Shown here piece by piece: positions 22,193-31,744 of a stretch of 64,000 nt of DNA. Under the pieces are notes generated by a model. It searched no databases, was not told where the DNA came from, and worked only from the letters and a program-made list of their open reading frames with translations. The stretch covers positions 76,007,771-76,071,770 of the forward strand of contig JBAIZL010000001.1 of NCBI GenBank assembly GCA_036971475.1, read 5' to 3'. A program made the position numbers and the translations under genes. Each line of letters starts with the position of its first letter. The first letter of the stretch is position 1. This DNA is from Prosapia bicincta. Lineage: Eukaryota; Arthropoda; Insecta; Hemiptera; Cercopidae.

Positions 22193-24997
22193 TACTCGTA
22201 TTTAACCTTTTCAAGAGCACTCCTGAATATACTCGATCCCGATCGCTGCGCGATGTCAGAGCACGCACGAGATGTCTTCTTTTCTGTCAAATGGCACTAC
22301 TACACTATCTATTTCTTGGTGTCATTTGCTAGGGCATCTATTGGTTAATAATTGAAGTAACTTTTAATATTTCTGTAATGCTTTTTGATCAAGTAGCTGA
22401 CATTTCATGTTTGTCATACAAGAAATATTTGTATGTAATCATGCTAAAGTTGTAATATTTCATTTATAATTGTAAATCAAGCCTAATTCTGATCACATTT
22501 TCTATTTACTCAATTTTGTTTATGTTATAACTAAATTATGGCTCTATAGTGTGTTAGTGTGAATATTTAGTAAACAATTAGTTATTAGTGTACATATTTT
22601 TGTGTGTTAGTAAGCCTAATTATTTTACTGTATAGGAGTATGATTGTTGTTTTTTCGATAATGGAAAATGATGATGATAATGATGTTGAGGAAAATAGTT
22701 TTCCAAGTGATGTTGAGACTGATAATAGTTCTAATAGGCGCTCTAACAATAGTCTAACACATATTCACTGGGAAAAAACAGGACCATCAACAATGAAACT
22801 AGCTAATTTTGAAACTTCAAATCTGGCCTAAAGCAAGAATTAAATGTAAATCCTGATCCTATTGAATTGGACTGGTTTTTGGAATTGTTTGGTGGAGACT
22901 TGATTCAACATATTTGCAATGAAACTATTTTTTAAAGAAATTTAAAAAAGAAATTATTTAAAAAAGAAATTTAAAAAAATATTTTTGATGAATAAATGAG
23001 AGTTTTGTGTTTCATTTAAGTTTTATTTAATTACTTGGAATATAAAACATTTTATTATCTGAAAATCAGGAAAATATTAAGAAAATAAAAAAACTCGCTC
23101 CGGCACAAAAAACCGTGCTACTGAAAAGGTTAACAGACTTTGGTAAACCTATTTCTGGTAAAGTAAATTATGGTTCAGTGATATTATGGTAAAGTAAATT
23201 TCTGAACCTGTTAATTTTTTTTAAAAAGCACCAATCTCTTTAAAATCTAGCACTTATCTATTCTGGCTTCTGCAAGTAATTTCCATCTATATTCAGGGAT
23301 TACCTCCACATGTCAGTCACTTGTGCTACAGTTAACATTAGGAAAAATAGATAGGAAGATAGGACTAAAAATGAATCTCAGCTTAAAAAGTGTAAGTAAA
23401 CCTTTATAATCAATTGTTATATACATATATACAATAATAACAAAAAATTTAAAAAAATATACAAAGAAACCATATATTGTATCTGCTGCAGGCTATTCTT
23501 GTAATCAAAATCTCTTTCAGGTGCATTCCTGACCTTTCAAACTTGTACCTTATTTATAACTACTGAATTATTAGCTTGGTTGCTTGTACTATTTTATCTT
23601 TTATGTGACAAATATTTGTAAGGAAAAGAAATCATTGTAAGATAACATAACCAGGGACCTAAAAAATTACTTTCGTCTTCTAAATGAAAATATCTGTTCT
23701 GTAAAGTGATATTTCTAATACCCTTGTCAAACAAACGTCTCGCATTTTATGTTATTTTAAAAACAATAGGTCCACATGTAAATAAAGGAAGTGCTGGTGT
23801 TTTTAGTTACTTTATAAGTACTAATTGGATTTTTGTACTCAATTTGTAGGCCTTGAGAGTTTCAATGGAAGAGCAACGCCAGAGACAGGAGCAGGAAGCT
23901 CGTAAAGCTGGCACAACAGATAAAGAAGCATCTCGTCCAGAGACTATCAAAGAAGGTAATAAGCAGTCTAAATTGTTCATAACTTTTGAAAAGAACTAGA
24001 TAATTTACTAATAGTATAGTGATTATTTTGCAGCAACACGGTTATCTTCATATTATCTTGAAAAATGATTTTAATGGAATCAAAATTGACTTATTGGTTA
24101 CACTATATGTAAACTCTATAAGACGTTGCATATATCAAAGTGTACAAATTTTTCTATAAATATTTGCAAGTAATCCTTTTGCTGTGTTCTAAATAAAAAT
24201 TATTTATGTGAAAAATAGTTGATAATTTTACAAAAGATAATTATCTCTTAAATAAATTCTGAATAGTTTTAAATTTCTTTGTTAAGCTCCAAGTGAAGAA
24301 GTACTATTAGAACGTGCTTTGGCAATGTCTCTTGAAGGTCAAGAGGAATCAACTTCTACAGTCCCAAAAACAACAACTCCAGATTTCTCCAATATGACAG
24401 AAGAGGAGCAGATTGCCTTTGCAATGCAGATGTCAATGCAAGACTCGCGTAAGTAATGGATAAGACTCTGGTCTGTTACTTATAAAGTTTATTAAACTGT
24501 TTTAATAATGAACCATTTTGTATAACAGATTCTGAAATCTTATTTTTCTAATAGTTCTTCAATAATGGTATCATAACAGGGTAGCAACATCGTCAAAATA
24601 ATGTCTTTGTCCAAACAATGTCTTTTAAACCTCTGATTGCTTATTTTGATGGAGCAAAAGTATTTACATAAATATTTGAATTAATATACTAATTAAATAA
24701 GTTTTAATTTAATTTTTCTTATTACTTTACTGCATTTAATATAAATAATTATTTGTAACAGAAGAGACCCCAGCTTTGAAAGAAGATATAAAGAAAACAA
24801 AAGAAGACACCGATGAGACACCAATGGAAGTGGAAGATTACTCAGAAGTTATGAATGACCCAGCATTCCTACAGAGTGTGTTAGAGAACTTGCCAGGTGT
24901 CGATCCTCAGAGTGAAGCAGTTCGTCAGGCTGTAGGTTCATTGAACAAGGACAAGGATAAAGAAAAAAAACAAAAAGACCCTACTAAAAAAGAATAA
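4646..24997 (+). CDS. PSMD4: 26S proteasome non-ATPase subunit 4 (Rpn10/PSMD4), partial gene, six exons
   Basis: The product is the proteasome 19S subunit that binds polyubiquitin and sits between base and lid. Coding exons are 4646-4801, 6634-6765, 13278-13364, 23850-23955, 24287-24448 and 24762-24997, all bounded by AG/GT and with compatible phases. The joined protein runs from the later part of the VWA domain ([15 protein letters not shown]) through ubiquitin-interacting motifs to a Lys-rich tail ending in TKKE and TAA. The first roughly 94 residues of the family are missing, so the 5' exons lie upstream of this window. Introns are swollen by transposons: one of 6.5 kb, one of 10.5 kb. No frameshift or stop is seen, so the gene appears functional. 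Confidence 0.95.
5130..5250 (+). repeat. Relic related to the palindrome-centre terminal repeat
   Basis: The block GACTGACAGACT ... GTAGTCCAGTCTGTAATCT, then ATAGACACAT, parallels 17668-17745, where the same landmarks occur (GACTGACAGACT, ATAGTCCAAAACTGCAATCT, AAGCACAT). It looks like a solo, diverged copy of the PLE-type terminal sequence found at the palindrome centre. The hammerhead part is not recognisable here. Confidence 0.4.
5840..6240. repeat. Unclassified GC-richer blocks in a PSMD4 intron
   Basis: Positions 5850-6010 are unusually GC-rich for this region and read like an old repeat insertion, without the A and B boxes that would support a tRNA-derived SINE. Positions 6095-6235 contain repeated GGGAAT(A/T)TT motifs and are flanked by GGGTATAT and ATATACCC, suggesting a small inverted-repeat element. 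No family is assigned. Confidence 0.3.
6634..6765 (+). CDS. PSMD4: PSMD4 exon: end of VWA domain
   Basis: 44 codons, phase 0 to 0. The acceptor is GTGTTTAG and the donor is CAG|GTAAGG. It encodes [18 protein letters not shown] and [14 protein letters not shown], the well-conserved end of the Rpn10 VWA fold. Confidence 0.95.
7560..8040 (+). repeat. 80-bp minisatellite, six units
   Basis: Units begin CGTG(T/C) at about 7560, 7643, 7724, 7803, 7880 and 7961, giving periods of 83, 81, 79, 77 and 81 bp. Each holds CCACCGTCTCTCATAAGG, then AAACAGGGGATC, then CAGTCCCTCGCAAGGAAACC. It is much more GC-rich than the surrounding intron. The frame open across 7787-8053 is a by-product of the repeat and not a gene. 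Confidence 0.9.
8443..9769 (+). mobile_element. mariner element (DD34D), nearly intact
   Basis: A 1327-bp element sits between TA duplications at 8441-8442 and 9770-9771. Its inverted ends match well: left ACGAGGAGTATTTTTAAAC then TAAGGGCAGTTTG; right, in reverse, ACAAGGCGTGTTTTTAAAG then TAAGGGCCGTTTG. It carries one transposase frame with a single stop. It lies in the 6.5-kb PSMD4 intron in sense orientation. Confidence 0.93.
8607..9623 (+). pseudogene. mariner transposase with one nonsense codon
   Basis: A cut-and-paste DNA transposase of the mariner type. The likely start is ATG 8607 ([14 protein letters not shown]), giving about 338 residues, the normal mariner length; the frame is open upstream to 8499. 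An N-terminal helix-turn-helix region ([15 protein letters not shown]) is followed by the catalytic triad [15 protein letters not shown] and [12 protein letters not shown]. The last two aspartates are separated by 34 residues (DD34D). TGA at 9144-9146 replaces the expected Trp codon after SME; the frame continues unchanged on both sides, so this is a single point lesion. Confidence 0.92.
9780..10380. other. No gene recognised (PSMD4 intron)
   Basis: AT-rich intron sequence with a T run near 9807. The short open frames at 10047-10253 and 10208-10393 show no recognisable domain. Confidence 0.4.
10385..11330 (+). pseudogene. Tigger/pogo-like transposase relic
   Basis: Translating across several frameshifts gives landmarks of the jerky/Tigger DDE domain: [15 protein letters not shown] (family NADETG, first catalytic Asp kept), [16 protein letters not shown], then NKRAWMT followed by a VQMDMKMRN stretch, and a degraded LLVDN..HP region near 11120-11200. 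Many stops and frame changes make it clearly dead. A Tigger-type end may lie near 12640-12715, separated by the foldback at 11985-12560. Confidence 0.6.
12033..12078 (-). ncRNA. Hammerhead ribozyme motif (canonical core)
   Basis: Read on the - strand: stem I strand TTTCA, core CTGAGGA, one unpaired T, stem II arms GACAAC and GTCGTT around AAATTA, then GAAA, a short self-complementary CGCG as stem III, cleavage dinucleotide TT, and stem I partner TGAAA. Stem I pairs over 5 bp. One stem II pair (A with C) looks like decay and is intact in the sister copy. A very short stem III fits the minimal hammerheads reported in Penelope-like elements. Confidence 0.72.
12187..12230. repeat. (TA)n microsatellite in foldback
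   Basis: A pure TA run of about 22 units between the two inner palindromes. A second tract at 12403-12441 follows the second palindrome. Confidence 0.95.
12466..12511 (+). ncRNA. Hammerhead ribozyme motif (canonical core)
   Basis: Inverted partner of the motif at 12033-12078. It has TTTCA, CTGAGGA, an unpaired T, stem II GACGAC/GTCGTT around AAATTA, GAAA, then TGCG, TT and TGAAA. Stem II pairs fully here (one G-T wobble), while stem III has a T-G pair. Expected cleavage is after 12506. Confidence 0.72.
12786..12930. repeat. Inverted repeat, about 48-bp arms
   Basis: ACACTTTTGCTATTACTTGC at 12789 is mirrored by GCAAGTAATAGCAAAAGTGT near 12910-12929. The arms also share an AGACTTTTT...TTAACTAAAGGTTG segment. 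The spacer is about 40 bp. It shares the GCAAAAGTGTTATAA motif with the inner palindrome at 12119-12187. Confidence 0.8.
13278..13364 (+). CDS. PSMD4: PSMD4 exon: Gly-rich linker and first part of UIM1
   Basis: 29 codons, phase 0 to 0, with acceptor TTTATATAG and donor CTG|GTAGGT. It encodes a Gly-rich linker ([11 protein letters not shown]), then [15 protein letters not shown]. The exon ends inside the first ubiquitin-interacting motif, and the rest of the helix is 10.5 kb away in the next exon. Confidence 0.95.
15206..15960 (+). pseudogene. Non-LTR reverse transcriptase fragment, left arm
   Basis: Open at 15206-15454, then broken by stops. The pattern [20 protein letters not shown] matches the start of a non-LTR RT domain (family S.GPDDI.Y..I), and [17 protein letters not shown] near 15908-15957 resembles the later L..HL..FF....G/R segment. 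The catalytic palm is not preserved. The same fragment, inverted, is at 19680-20403. Confidence 0.55.
16150..17440 (-). pseudogene. Non-LTR RT end and RNase H tail, left arm
   Basis: Read on the - strand from about 17440: [21 protein letters not shown] and [12 protein letters not shown], the usual segment between RT and RNase H. RNase H follows with [19 protein letters not shown] and, near 16640, LCWVPDQ. The stretch continues to a C-terminal LRIG-like and Cys/His segment ([20 protein letters not shown]) around 16290-16360. Several stops and frame changes are present. Confidence 0.7.
17619..17654. repeat. (TA)n tract, left arm of palindrome
   Basis: About 18 TA units. The mirrored tract at 18049-18070 has only about 11, so the arms differ in length here. 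Confidence 0.95.
17772..17808 (-). ncRNA. Hammerhead ribozyme motif near palindrome centre
   Basis: On the - strand: stem I TTGA, core CTGAAGA, one unpaired A, stem II GATC/GATC around ATGTT, then GAAA, a one-pair TA stem III, cleavage TT, and stem I partner TCAA. The core is fully canonical. The motif lies in the innermost part of the left arm. Confidence 0.65.
17906..17942 (+). ncRNA. Hammerhead ribozyme motif near palindrome centre, mirror copy
   Basis: Exact inverted copy of the motif at 17772-17808, so the two ribozymes point away from each other across the 33-bp spacer. Expected cleavage is after 17938. Confidence 0.65.
18290..19560 (+). pseudogene. Non-LTR RT end and RNase H tail, right arm
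   Basis: Mirror of 16150-17440. The 134-codon frame at 18648-19052 contains [11 protein letters not shown] (RNase H active-site Asp region) and ends LCWVPDQ. Downstream, after a frame change, come the Cys/His tail ([17 protein letters not shown]) and a terminal hydrophobic segment before a stop near 19555. Confidence 0.7.
19680..20403 (-). pseudogene. Non-LTR reverse transcriptase fragment, right arm
   Basis: Mirror copy of 15206-15960 with the same [14 protein letters not shown] landmark. It lies next to, and in opposite direction to, the RNase H tail of the same arm, so the two pieces are not one simple insertion. Confidence 0.55.
22137..22186. repeat. (TA)n microsatellite at right palindrome boundary
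   Basis: About 25 TA units begin four bases after the right arm ends. The left boundary at 13480 has no such tract, so the outer junctions are not symmetrical. Confidence 0.95.
22206..23129 (+). mobile_element. Internally deleted piggyBac-type element
   Basis: The element is flanked by TTAA at 22202-22205 and 23130-23133. Its ends match as inverted repeats: left CCTTTTCAAGAGCAC, right in reverse CCTTTTCAGTAGCAC. Inside, 22661-22920 encodes only the transposase N-terminus: an acidic run ([11 protein letters not shown]), then [18 protein letters not shown] and a frame-shifted NPDPIEWDWFLELF-like segment. The catalytic DDD core is missing. At 924 bp it can only be a non-autonomous copy. Confidence 0.88.
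23134..23849. other. PSMD4 intron, nothing recognised
   Basis: AT-rich, no coding or repeat feature identified up to the next exon acceptor. Confidence 0.5.
23850..23955 (+). CDS. PSMD4: PSMD4 exon: rest of UIM1
   Basis: 106 bases, phase 0 to 1, with acceptor ATTTGTAG and donor GAAG|GTAATA. It encodes [20 protein letters not shown] and completes the first ubiquitin-interacting motif (acidic patch, A..S core, E). Confidence 0.95.
24287..24448 (+). CDS. PSMD4: PSMD4 exon: extra UIM-like helix and conserved UIM
   Basis: 162 bases, phase 1 to 1, with acceptor TTTGTTAAG and donor TCGC|GTAAGT. It holds two UIM patterns: [15 protein letters not shown] and, after a Ser/Thr/Pro linker, [16 protein letters not shown]. 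The first has the full acidic-A-x3-S layout, so the protein carries three UIM-like helices; the corresponding human segment is degenerate. Confidence 0.93.
24762..24997 (+). CDS. PSMD4: PSMD4 last coding exon
   Basis: 236 bases including TAA, with acceptor TTTGTAACAG. It encodes the conserved segment [14 protein letters not shown], then [11 protein letters not shown] and a Lys/Asp-rich tail ending KKE. Length and ending agree with the family. Confidence 0.95.
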
Positions 24998-25559
24998 AAC
25001 AAAGGTAGAGTTTTGTTTATAATTGAAGAAAATCTAAAAACTTTGTCTCTTTCCTTTGAACAATGACTTTTCAAGTCAGAATTCATATGAAAAATTTAGA
25101 ATGAGGGATGTGATAGATGGGGAAGCTGTATAAAGCCAAGAATGGATGGATACTAATATCAATAGTAATATTTAATAATGCCACTTAATATGGTATTCCT
25201 TAATATACTTAACATACTACTAATGCGTAATACAAAACTAACAACTTTAGAGTAAATATGGTTTAAATTGTTATAGGGATATAACTCCTAAAATGATACA
25301 TTTTTAAAGCTCACATTCAACAAGCAAAAATACAGTGTAATATTTTTATTTAGTGTTGTACATATTTTGTGTATGTGTAATTTTATAGTAGACAGTCAGT
25401 CTTGCCTTGGTAATAGTTTGGTTTATCTTCATAATATGAATACATAAAAAAAAAAAAAAACTAAAAGATGAAATGTACATTTTGTGAATCAGAAGAAAGA
25501 ACTATTTGAAAATAACAAAGTCAAGTTGTATGTAAAATTTCAGTTGTATGGGGATTGTC

Positions 25560-26330
25560 TCAAAAATGAGGTACACTACCTTTTTTAATAAAAAATTATT
25601 TATTGTTTTAATGAAACATATATTTTGGAAATAATACTAAAAACCTATTTTTCTACATAATTACCTTATTTTTCAATACATTTTTGGTACTAAGGGAAAA
25701 GTTTTTTTCAATTCAGCGCCATGCCATTGGTTAGCCATCTTTCAACACCTTGCTTCAAATTACTCTTGTTTGCAAAGCGTCTTCCCCCAAGATGTTGCTT
25801 CAGCAGCGGAAACAAATGGAAGACACTCAGTACAAGGTCAGGGGAGTAAGGCGGTTGTCCGAAAACATCCTTTCGAAACTCTTCAAGCAGGTCTTGAGTC
25901 TGATGAGCAGAGTGTGAGGAAGGGTTGTTGTAGAACAAAAAAACTTGTTGTCAGTTTTAATAGACGCAGATCGTCAGAAGTATATGAAGAGATCCACCGC
26001 TTCTCCGCATTCAGAGATTGTTGAGAAAGGATTTCATCAAGCATTAGGCGCCGATCTGTGTCATTATCCTTCGTACACCTTCGTCAACTTTGTCTAATGT
26101 CGATCTCCTTTCAGTGAATGACTGTCATCAATAAGAAACCATTGGGATTGACATAACGTATTCACCATAAAGACTACACAACTCATGATGAATTTCAGTT
26201 GCATTTTCATTTTTTGCTATTATAAAACATCACAAATTTTGAATTTGGTGGCAAGAACGGGTGGAGTCTCACAAGTGGCTGGAACCTGACTGCCTGATCA
26301 ATCGATGGATGCAGATAGGAATTTTACAGT
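25560..26330 (-). pseudogene. mariner relic, inverted and internally deleted
   Basis: On the - strand the frame 25938-25708 shows the third catalytic region PYSPDLVLSVFHLFPLL (family [12 protein letters not shown], catalytic Asp changed to Val) and LKQHLGGRRF. Upstream, pieces such as ATEIHHELCSLYGE come from the N-terminal helix-turn-helix. The centre is missing or scrambled. It lies in the PSMD4 3' region, opposite in direction to the gene. Confidence 0.7.
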
Positions 26331-26645
26331 GCTGACACTACACCCAAATGCAAACTCCCCACGACTCCCAGGTATTTCACGCCTACCACACAGATTTTAA
26401 AAATAGATAACTTACTTATGAGATTTTCCAAGTATAAGTAAATTCTTGATTTTTGTATTATTTTTAGTAAAAATGAGTACTTTCATACTCATAAAATATT
26501 GCTAATTTCAGATTTAAAAATGATACTTAAGTAGAATTAAAATGATTTTCCTAATTTAAAAATACAAAAAAATATTTATTTTTGTATTGTAAAACATATT
26601 AGTGACTGTCAGTTTTGAAAACGCTTTTATTTTATTGTTTTTCAG

Positions 26646-26745
26646 ATCCAATGAAGGATACAAGATGCTAAAAATAATACAAGCTGTTTTACAAGAACCT
26701 TTCAAGAAAAAATGCTATTTTAAAATAAATTTCTTATAAGTATAT
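26646..26745 (+). other. PSMD4: Probable PSMD4 3' UTR exon
   Basis: TTTATTGTTTTTCAG at 26631-26645 is a strong polypyrimidine acceptor. AATAAA at about 26723 is a polyadenylation signal. A matching donor, AAAG|GTAGAG, lies just after the stop codon near 25005. Splicing across 25005-26645 would remove the mariner relic from the transcript. This rests on site quality only. Confidence 0.4.
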
Positions 26746-27289
26746 GTGATGTGATTCTACCTTTTCATTTCACTATAATAAATATTAAATTTAAAGTGAG
26801 GTAATTTCTTAGTTGCATTTGTACTTGTTCTATTAATTGTTTGAGGTTTCTGTGTATTGTTAGAGATGTCTGGCAGTAAATATAATATTGTGAAATATTG
26901 TTTAACTAGCAACACTTATTTAACTAACTATGCTTTAATTTTAACTTTCAAGGTATCTCTCAAAATGTCCGGTTATCTATATTATATTTGTTTTGTTACT
27001 AATTGTTGTTGAAAGATTACTACTAGACTCTGTATTATAGATATTACATTTTCTGCATAGTTCATCTACAGGGGTTTGGTTTTTATTTCCCTTACTATAT
27101 CTTCAATTTAAAATATTCTCATCTGGCTGTGTCCATTGTGATTACAATGCAAAGTGGATTTTTTTTATCTAAACTCTAGGTGCAGGGTTCTTATCTGATA
27201 CCTAAACTCTATAGGTTCTTATCTGATATCTAATATTTTGCTGCTTTTAAGCAATTCGGTCCAACCATTGTTTACAAGTTATCGGTCAC

Positions 27290-27665
27290 CATTATTCATG
27301 TCCCTACCAGAGGAGATTCGACCCCACCATAGGAATTGGTGCCCCAAAAGAGAAGATTAGATCCTCATCAGAGGATTTTAATTTTCCCGCTTTACAGGAA
27401 ACTGATGTCCGAATCTGTGGAGATTAAGGTCCATCAGAGGAGATTATTCCCGACCAGAGAAAATTCATATCTGGCCAGAAAAGATCTATCCTACAGACGT
27501 AACCCCCACAGAGAAAATTTATGTATCCTAGTCAAAGGAGATTCGTCTACACCAAGGACGTTTTATGCTCCTATAAGATCCATGTTGACAACAGATGATA
27601 TTCATAACCCCACCAGAGACTATTTATCTATCCAACAGAAATATGTCCCCAATATAATTCAAGTT
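27290..27665. repeat. Degenerate short tandem repeat
   Basis: Loosely repeated CCAGAGGAGATT(C/A) motifs recur every 25-35 bp (around 27307, 27345, 27368, 27428, 27458, 27535). The 112-codon frame here follows the repeat and shows no domain. Confidence 0.55.
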
Positions 27666-27679
27666 CTATGGTGAAGGGG

Positions 27680-30530
27680 AGCTGTAGTGGTATTCAGCTT
27701 GTGTGTGATAGGACGTTCTTGCATTGTTCCTGTAAAGATGGCATTTTTACTTTTTAAAACAAGATTCTAAATTAGCTAAGTTTATGTCGGTCTTGCTGCT
27801 TGTTTCTAGAAGTAAACGTTTATAAACTATTGTGAAATGGAAAGCTTTATTTTGTAACAATTTAAGGACAATAAAAAACTGTTAATGGTTTGGCTGTGTG
27901 ATATCATTGAGATTAGATATTGATACACATCTTTACCATAGAAATTCTGAACCAAAAGAGTCTCTCCTGCAATACCTACACACTGAGCAGTTCTGACAAT
28001 AGCTTATTCTGGTTGATTATGAAGAATTGTGTTATTGATGTCTTTACAAGTATTCACAAATCAAATACATTAGGTTTCATACTTGAAGTTTTGATTTTTC
28101 ACCTTAACTGAAAAAAAAGACAAGTTGAAATAATCACATGTAAAATGATGAAATATCTGTGAATATTGTTTAACTATTAAACTTTAAAAATAGCTTGGCT
28201 TGTGTTATTCTGGATGATTTCTAATCATCAAACAAGATTTAAAAAGTTCAACGTTTAGTGTATTGTTTTGCAAATATTCTAAAAGTTGCTGATTTTTACA
28301 TACTAATTCAGTTTGAATGTAAAACGTTTTCTTGTAAAACTTCAACAACTTTTAAATCAAATCATTTGATTATAATTTTTATCTTACCAAAATTTAAGTT
28401 GAGCTTTCCTGAAGTTTAACAATTTCTTTGTTTTGTGAAAAGTTTACTGTAAAATGTCTATTTTTTTATCCTTTCTACTTTACGCTAAATATTCCCTGAC
28501 AACTAAATGAAAGTGATATGAATTTTTTAAATGATTGAAACAGACAATTTTAAGTAACACAGTTATTAATAGTTTATCTTAGCTCAGAATACTCAACCCT
28601 GTAGGTAGATAATTTGATAGCTGGCATGACTAAATATTATTTTAGGCAACTACCATACCGAAATACTTAAAATTTGTCATATCCAAGAAGAAAGTAGTGA
28701 AACAGCAAATTTCATTGCGCAAGTTTATATTTTTGTAGTTATAAAATTTTGAGAGGTTATTTTTATTTATTGCAAATATTTTTTAAAGTATAAAACTTGA
28801 AACACAGAATCTGTTGTTTTTATAATTAAACTTGGTTAATGCAAGTGTAATATGGAAAACATAGGATAGTAAAATTAACCCATTCTACTTCATGGATGTG
28901 CTCAGCTCGTCCTAACAAAAAGTTGCTAGCAGGCAGAATGCCGAGGGAATTGTTTTTGCTTCTCAAAACTGTCACCATAATGACACATATTTAAGACCAT
29001 CCTAATGACTTTAGAAAATGACAGGACAAGTAAAGTAAAAAATTTTTATTGCTTTCTTAATGTTTATAACTAACTCGTCAGCTGGCAAATTAGGTCAACC
29101 ACTTACTCATGTCTTAATTGCTTTATCTTTCAGTTGTGGATGAGAGACTACAATGAGTATGGGAGTGTAGTAACACTAGATCTAGGCCCTAGTTTTGGAC
29201 CATTACCATTATTTACATGTTATTAATTAAAAAAATATAAGAACATTCTTTTAAATTTATTTTAATTCTAACGTTTAAAAAAAAAAATGTAAATTAGATG
29301 TGAACAATTAGTTGGGTAAATGTTAGGGGAGTGACCTACAATCAATTGCTAAGCTTTAAACTGTAAGTAGCATTTTATTAATTTTTTCATATTTATTGTT
29401 ATACATATTTTAATTGATGATTATTTTTTTAGTAATAATGATTACAAATAATAATCACTTTATTAAACGCAGCACAATTCAGGTGCCACAACCACTGGAT
29501 TCTCAATCAATCCCGGGGTCGCTGGGAGCATAAATAATTTAATCTGTAAAGGGTTAAAGGATAATCCATTATAGGTCAAATCCCTTTGTAACGAACACCA
29601 TTATAACAAAATTTTCAATATAACAACTTTTCTATTGTGTTTTGTTTTACTCGCTGTATGAATACTTGTGTAAAAAATCCTGTTTTTATAAAACAGCATG
29701 TAAATTTTAGTGTAACAAATTGTTTTTACACTTCAAAACTAAAATTGTAGTTTTAAATGAATCATGTTTATCACCGTGTTTTCATTTGAATGAACTAAAC
29801 TGTAAACAAATTCGCAGCGAAAATAAGAATTTTTAAACTTAAATTCTCAAGCTAAGTTCTTATTTTAAGTAGATATAATCGTTTTTTCCTTTATTATATA
29901 CTTTACTATATGTATAATGGGAACATTCTTGAAATTTTGAGGCAACTTTCGATTAATAATGTAGACGGTTGCTAAGAAAAAATTTTGCAAACTTCTATGA
30001 AGGGGATTTTTAAAATTTGTCATAAAACTGATGTAGCTGTTGACACATGTGAGCAATCAGTTGTTTCAAATATAGTATTTAGCCACTATATAGAACAGCT
30101 GTAGCTTTTAGTTCATGTGTGTAATCAGCTGTTTCATAATCAGTAGTTTTAATGATGTTAAATAAGTATCCATCATTATTGTAAAAATGGAAAATGTTCA
30201 GTTAAACATTAACTTGTACCACTATAGAATCAGATAATATTTATACCTAATTATAGGTAGGAATAAATTAGGATATATTTTTTAAAAAAACTGGTGTAAG
30301 GTATAGGGGGCCACGACAGGGTTTTCCAGGGCTATGCAGGGTTGTGCACCTATAATAGACTTTTTTGTTACTTTTATATTATGGGCATGTCTTTACATAC
30401 TAATATATTTTAAAGTGTCACACACACACACATATATTATATATAAATATATAATGAATAAATTAAAAATATTTCAAAAACAAGAATGCTTTTAATACAT
30501 ATATTATTCCTAGGAATAATATTAATATTA
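27680..30530. other. Intergenic, mostly nothing recognised
   Basis: AT-rich DNA after PSMD4. At 29570-29640 the string CCATTATAACAAAATTTTCAATATAACAAC resembles the terminal region of Tigger-type elements (similar to 12640-12665). At 29810-29860 a TTTTTAAACTTAAA(T/C) segment echoes 11715-11745. A short CACACA run is at 30420. No gene can be supported. Confidence 0.4.
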
Positions 30531-30534
30531 TACA

Positions 30535-31740
30535 TACAGGGGGACACACAGGAGAGTGATGGTTTTTAATGAAATAATACTCAGCCAACTTTAAAATTAA
30601 TGCATGTTTATTTACACAAAATCAAAGCTCATTATTTGCCATTTTAATTAACAAAGTTATTTGTGAAAAATAATGTCATCAAGGTGATGTCCATCATTTC
30701 GAATGCAGGACTTGAGTCTCTTCTCAAAATCTTCCATCATATGGACTTTAATCTCTGCAGGAACAGCAGTAATTTCGTAAATGATTGGATTCTTCAACTC
30801 GTCAAAATTTCGTGGTTTGTGGTTATAAACGCAGTTCTTAAGGTACCCCCACAGAAAAAAGTCACATACTGACAAGTCGGGAGACCTGGGAGGCCAAGAA
30901 ACATTGCCAAAATGTGAGATAATCCGGCCAGGAAACATGCGTCTAAGAACTGTCATTGAAGTGTTTGCAGTGTGAGATGTTGCCCCATCCTGCTGGAACC
31001 AATTGGTTTTAAAAGGATACATCGTCTTCTTAGTTCTGGTTTCCAGAATGTTTCAAGCATATGAATGTAACGAATCGAATTAACAGTAACTGTGGCCCTG
31101 TTCTCTTCAAAAAAATAAGGGTCCAATAATGCCAACAGAGCCAAGAGCACACCAGACTGTTACTTTTTCTGAGTGCAGAGGATGTTGGTGTATAAGGTGT
31201 GGATGCTCTGGAGCCCAGTAACGTAGGTTTTGTTTATTCACGGTCCCATTTAAATAAAAATGAGCTTCATTGCTCATCATAAAAATTTCATTTTCATTCG
31301 ATCCCAAAATCACTTGCATTCTGTAAGCGAAGTCTTCTCGTACAGCAAAATCAGTTTCTTTAAGTTGTTGGACAATGAGCATTTTGTAGGGATGGTATTT
31401 AAATTCTTTATGCAAAATTCGTCTAACCGTAACTCACTAGCAAGGCGTCTAGCTGACCGTCCTGGGCTTCTGACTACCACTTTCCTTACTCTTCCAACAT
31501 TTTTTGGTGTTGTTACACTGCGTCTCGGGCCAGGATGCTTCTTAGCCAGTATGCTTCCAGTTGATCTGAAGTTTTCCACCCATCTGAGGATTGTGTTACG
31601 GCTCGGAACAACTCCTGTCGACCGACATTAAACCACGCACGAAACAATCACTGCGTAGCAATAATAGACTCACCACTTTTCACGAAACAGTCATAGACAA
31701 ACACTCGACGTTGCAAGTCCGAGAAAAGTATTCTTGTTTT
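30535..31740 (-). pseudogene. mariner-superfamily transposase (DD41D type), decayed
   Basis: Read from about 31740 down: FVYDCFVKSGESIIATQ (N-terminal helix-turn-helix), KHPGPRRSVTTPKNVGRVR, REDFAYRMQVI, then EIFMMSNEAHFYLNG, WFQQDGATSHTANTSM and PPRSPDLSVCDFFLWG, ending HHLDDIIFHK. The spacing from the second to the third Asp is 41 residues, as in the rosa/Visitor-like branch. The first catalytic Asp is Asn (family SDEAHF, here SNEAHF), and at least three frameshifts break the frame. No TIRs were identified. Confidence 0.8.
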
Positions 31741-31744
31741 TGAA

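Noticed and set aside
27336..27674. 112-codon frame downstream of PSMD4
   Set aside because: It tracks a degenerate short tandem repeat and has no recognisable domain or splice context.
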